From the NCBI GenBank assembly GCA_947499975.1, contig CANMQE010000001.1, positions 1,054,001-1,118,000 of the forward strand: DNA of 64,000 nt. Reading direction: 5' to 3'. The translations under genes and the position numbers were made by a program. The stretch comes from an uncultured Sphingomonadaceae bacterium (GTDB taxonomy: Bacteria > Pseudomonadota > Alphaproteobacteria > Sphingomonadales > Sphingomonadaceae). The notes under the pieces were generated by a model. That model had not been told where the DNA came from and searched no databases. It saw only the letters and a program-made list of their open reading frames with translations. Shown piece by piece: positions 63,409-64,000 of the stretch; position 1 is the stretch's first letter, and the number at the start of each line of letters is the position of its first letter.

Positions 63409-64000
63409 TGAAACGCGCCTCCAGCTTCTCGACAGCGTCCTTGGTGAGGACGAGCGTGTCGTGGTTCAGGATGTCGTAGACGTTGGCGCCAACAGCCGGC
63501 AGCACATCCACACCCGGCAGGTTGCGAGCGGCCTTGGAGAACGCGTCATCCACGTTCTCGCCACCGATCACCAGCACCTTGCCGTTCCAGCCATTCTTGT
63601 CAAAGTGACCCTTCAGCGCCTTGGTCTTGGCATCCGAAAGTTCCAGGCTGTCGAGAACGACCAGGCCGCTCTTCGCCTTGCTGGACAGAGCCATCTTCAG
63701 ACCGAGGGCACGGACCTTCTTGTTCAGCGACTGCTCGAAGTCACGCTTGCGCGCACCGTGCGCCTTACCACCACCGATGAAGATCGGAGCACCGCGGTCA
63801 CCGTGACGTGCGCCGCCGGATCCCTTCTGCTTGCCCCATTTCTTGCCGGTGCGGTTGACGTCCGAACGCTCACGCGTCGGGCGAGCCGTGGCACGGCGGT
63901 TTTCCAGCTGCCACGTCACGACACGGTGCAAGATATCGGCGCGCGGCTCTACACCGAACACGGCGTCGTTCAGTTCGACGTCGCCGGCGGCCTTGCCGTC
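63401..64000 (-). CDS. rplD: 50S ribosomal protein L4, N-terminus cut by the window edge
   Basis: The visible 199 residues run from [16 protein letters not shown] to the end. They contain the L4 motifs [45 protein letters not shown] (shortened here to [12 protein letters not shown]) and [15 protein letters not shown]. Only the first few codons lie beyond position 64000. L4 lines the exit tunnel. The stop overlaps the rplW start. The other S10-operon genes, such as rplC and rpsJ, are expected just outside the window. Confidence 0.97.
   Translation of the reverse strand, partial: DGKAAGDVELNDAVFGVEPRADILHRVVTWQLENRRATARPTRERSDVNRTGKKWGKQKGSGGARHGDRGAPIFIGGGKAHGARKRDFEQSLNKKVRALGLKMALSSKAKSGLVVLDSLELSDAKTKALKGHFDKNGWNGKVLVIGGENVDDAFSKAARNLPGVDVLPAVGANVYDILNHDTLVLTKDAVEKLEARFNG

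Overview
The window is a gene-dense, GC-rich stretch of about 64 kb. It most likely comes from the chromosome of an alphaproteobacterium of the order Sphingomonadales, plausibly Erythrobacteraceae. The pointers are a UrcA-family secreted protein, an RG-rich N-terminal extension on ribosomal protein S5, a GTTC-N7-GTTC SOS box upstream of uvrA, small secreted Arg/Asp/Tyr-rich proteins of a sphingomonad type, and the gene content overall. The family placement is an inference. No rRNA, tRNA, CRISPR array, insertion sequence or intact prophage was seen.

Positions 1-9.7 kb hold metabolic and envelope genes. They are the start of a PQQ-type sugar dehydrogenase (cut by the window edge), an overlapping operon of a pteridine-reductase-like SDR, a b-type cytochrome and a molybdopterin oxidoreductase, a DUF1801 protein, two tandem cyclopropane-fatty-acid-synthase homologues (the first with a diverged active site), a MATE exporter, a secreted papain-like candidate, argG and an RlpA protein. 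Positions 9.7-13.2 kb hold a terminase-small-subunit-like protein, a conserved 66-residue protein, and then a visibly AT-richer three-gene island. That island contains a probable N4-cytosine DNA methyltransferase, a putative small restriction endonuclease and an internally duplicated 88-residue protein. It sits directly after uvrA.

Positions 13.2-33.7 kb contain uvrA with its SOS box, a CadC-like regulator divergent from a UrcA protein, a YadA-type trimeric autotransporter with tandem coiled-coil repeats, a 2'-5' RNA ligase-like phosphodiesterase, a GH24 lysozyme, a lipoprotein and an M3 peptidase. They also contain a complete vitamin B12 uptake cluster (btuB-btuF-btuC-btuD plus a 97-residue protein) under a cobalamin riboswitch, and a SleB-type cell-wall hydrolase. 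Positions 34-44.4 kb hold a TCA-cycle run (mdh, sucD, sucA, sucB, a small lipoprotein, lpdA). It is followed by a polytopic membrane protein with SEDS-like motifs, a VOC protein, a PepSY protein and a TRIC-type channel. sucD is present without sucC.

Positions 44.4-49.8 kb, on the minus strand, hold two related secreted low-complexity proteins, an S9 prolyl oligopeptidase and a class-C-beta-lactamase-fold hydrolase. From 49.8 kb to the end lies the classical S10-spc-alpha ribosomal protein cluster on the minus strand (rplD at the edge through rplQ), including secY, adk and rpoA. It is interrupted between adk and rpsM by an exported SRPBCC-domain gene. Tandem candidate promoters for the alpha-operon part lie in the gap after that gene. 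The likeliest under-described systems are the methyltransferase/endonuclease island, the paired Cfa homologues and the SDR-cytochrome b-molybdoenzyme operon.
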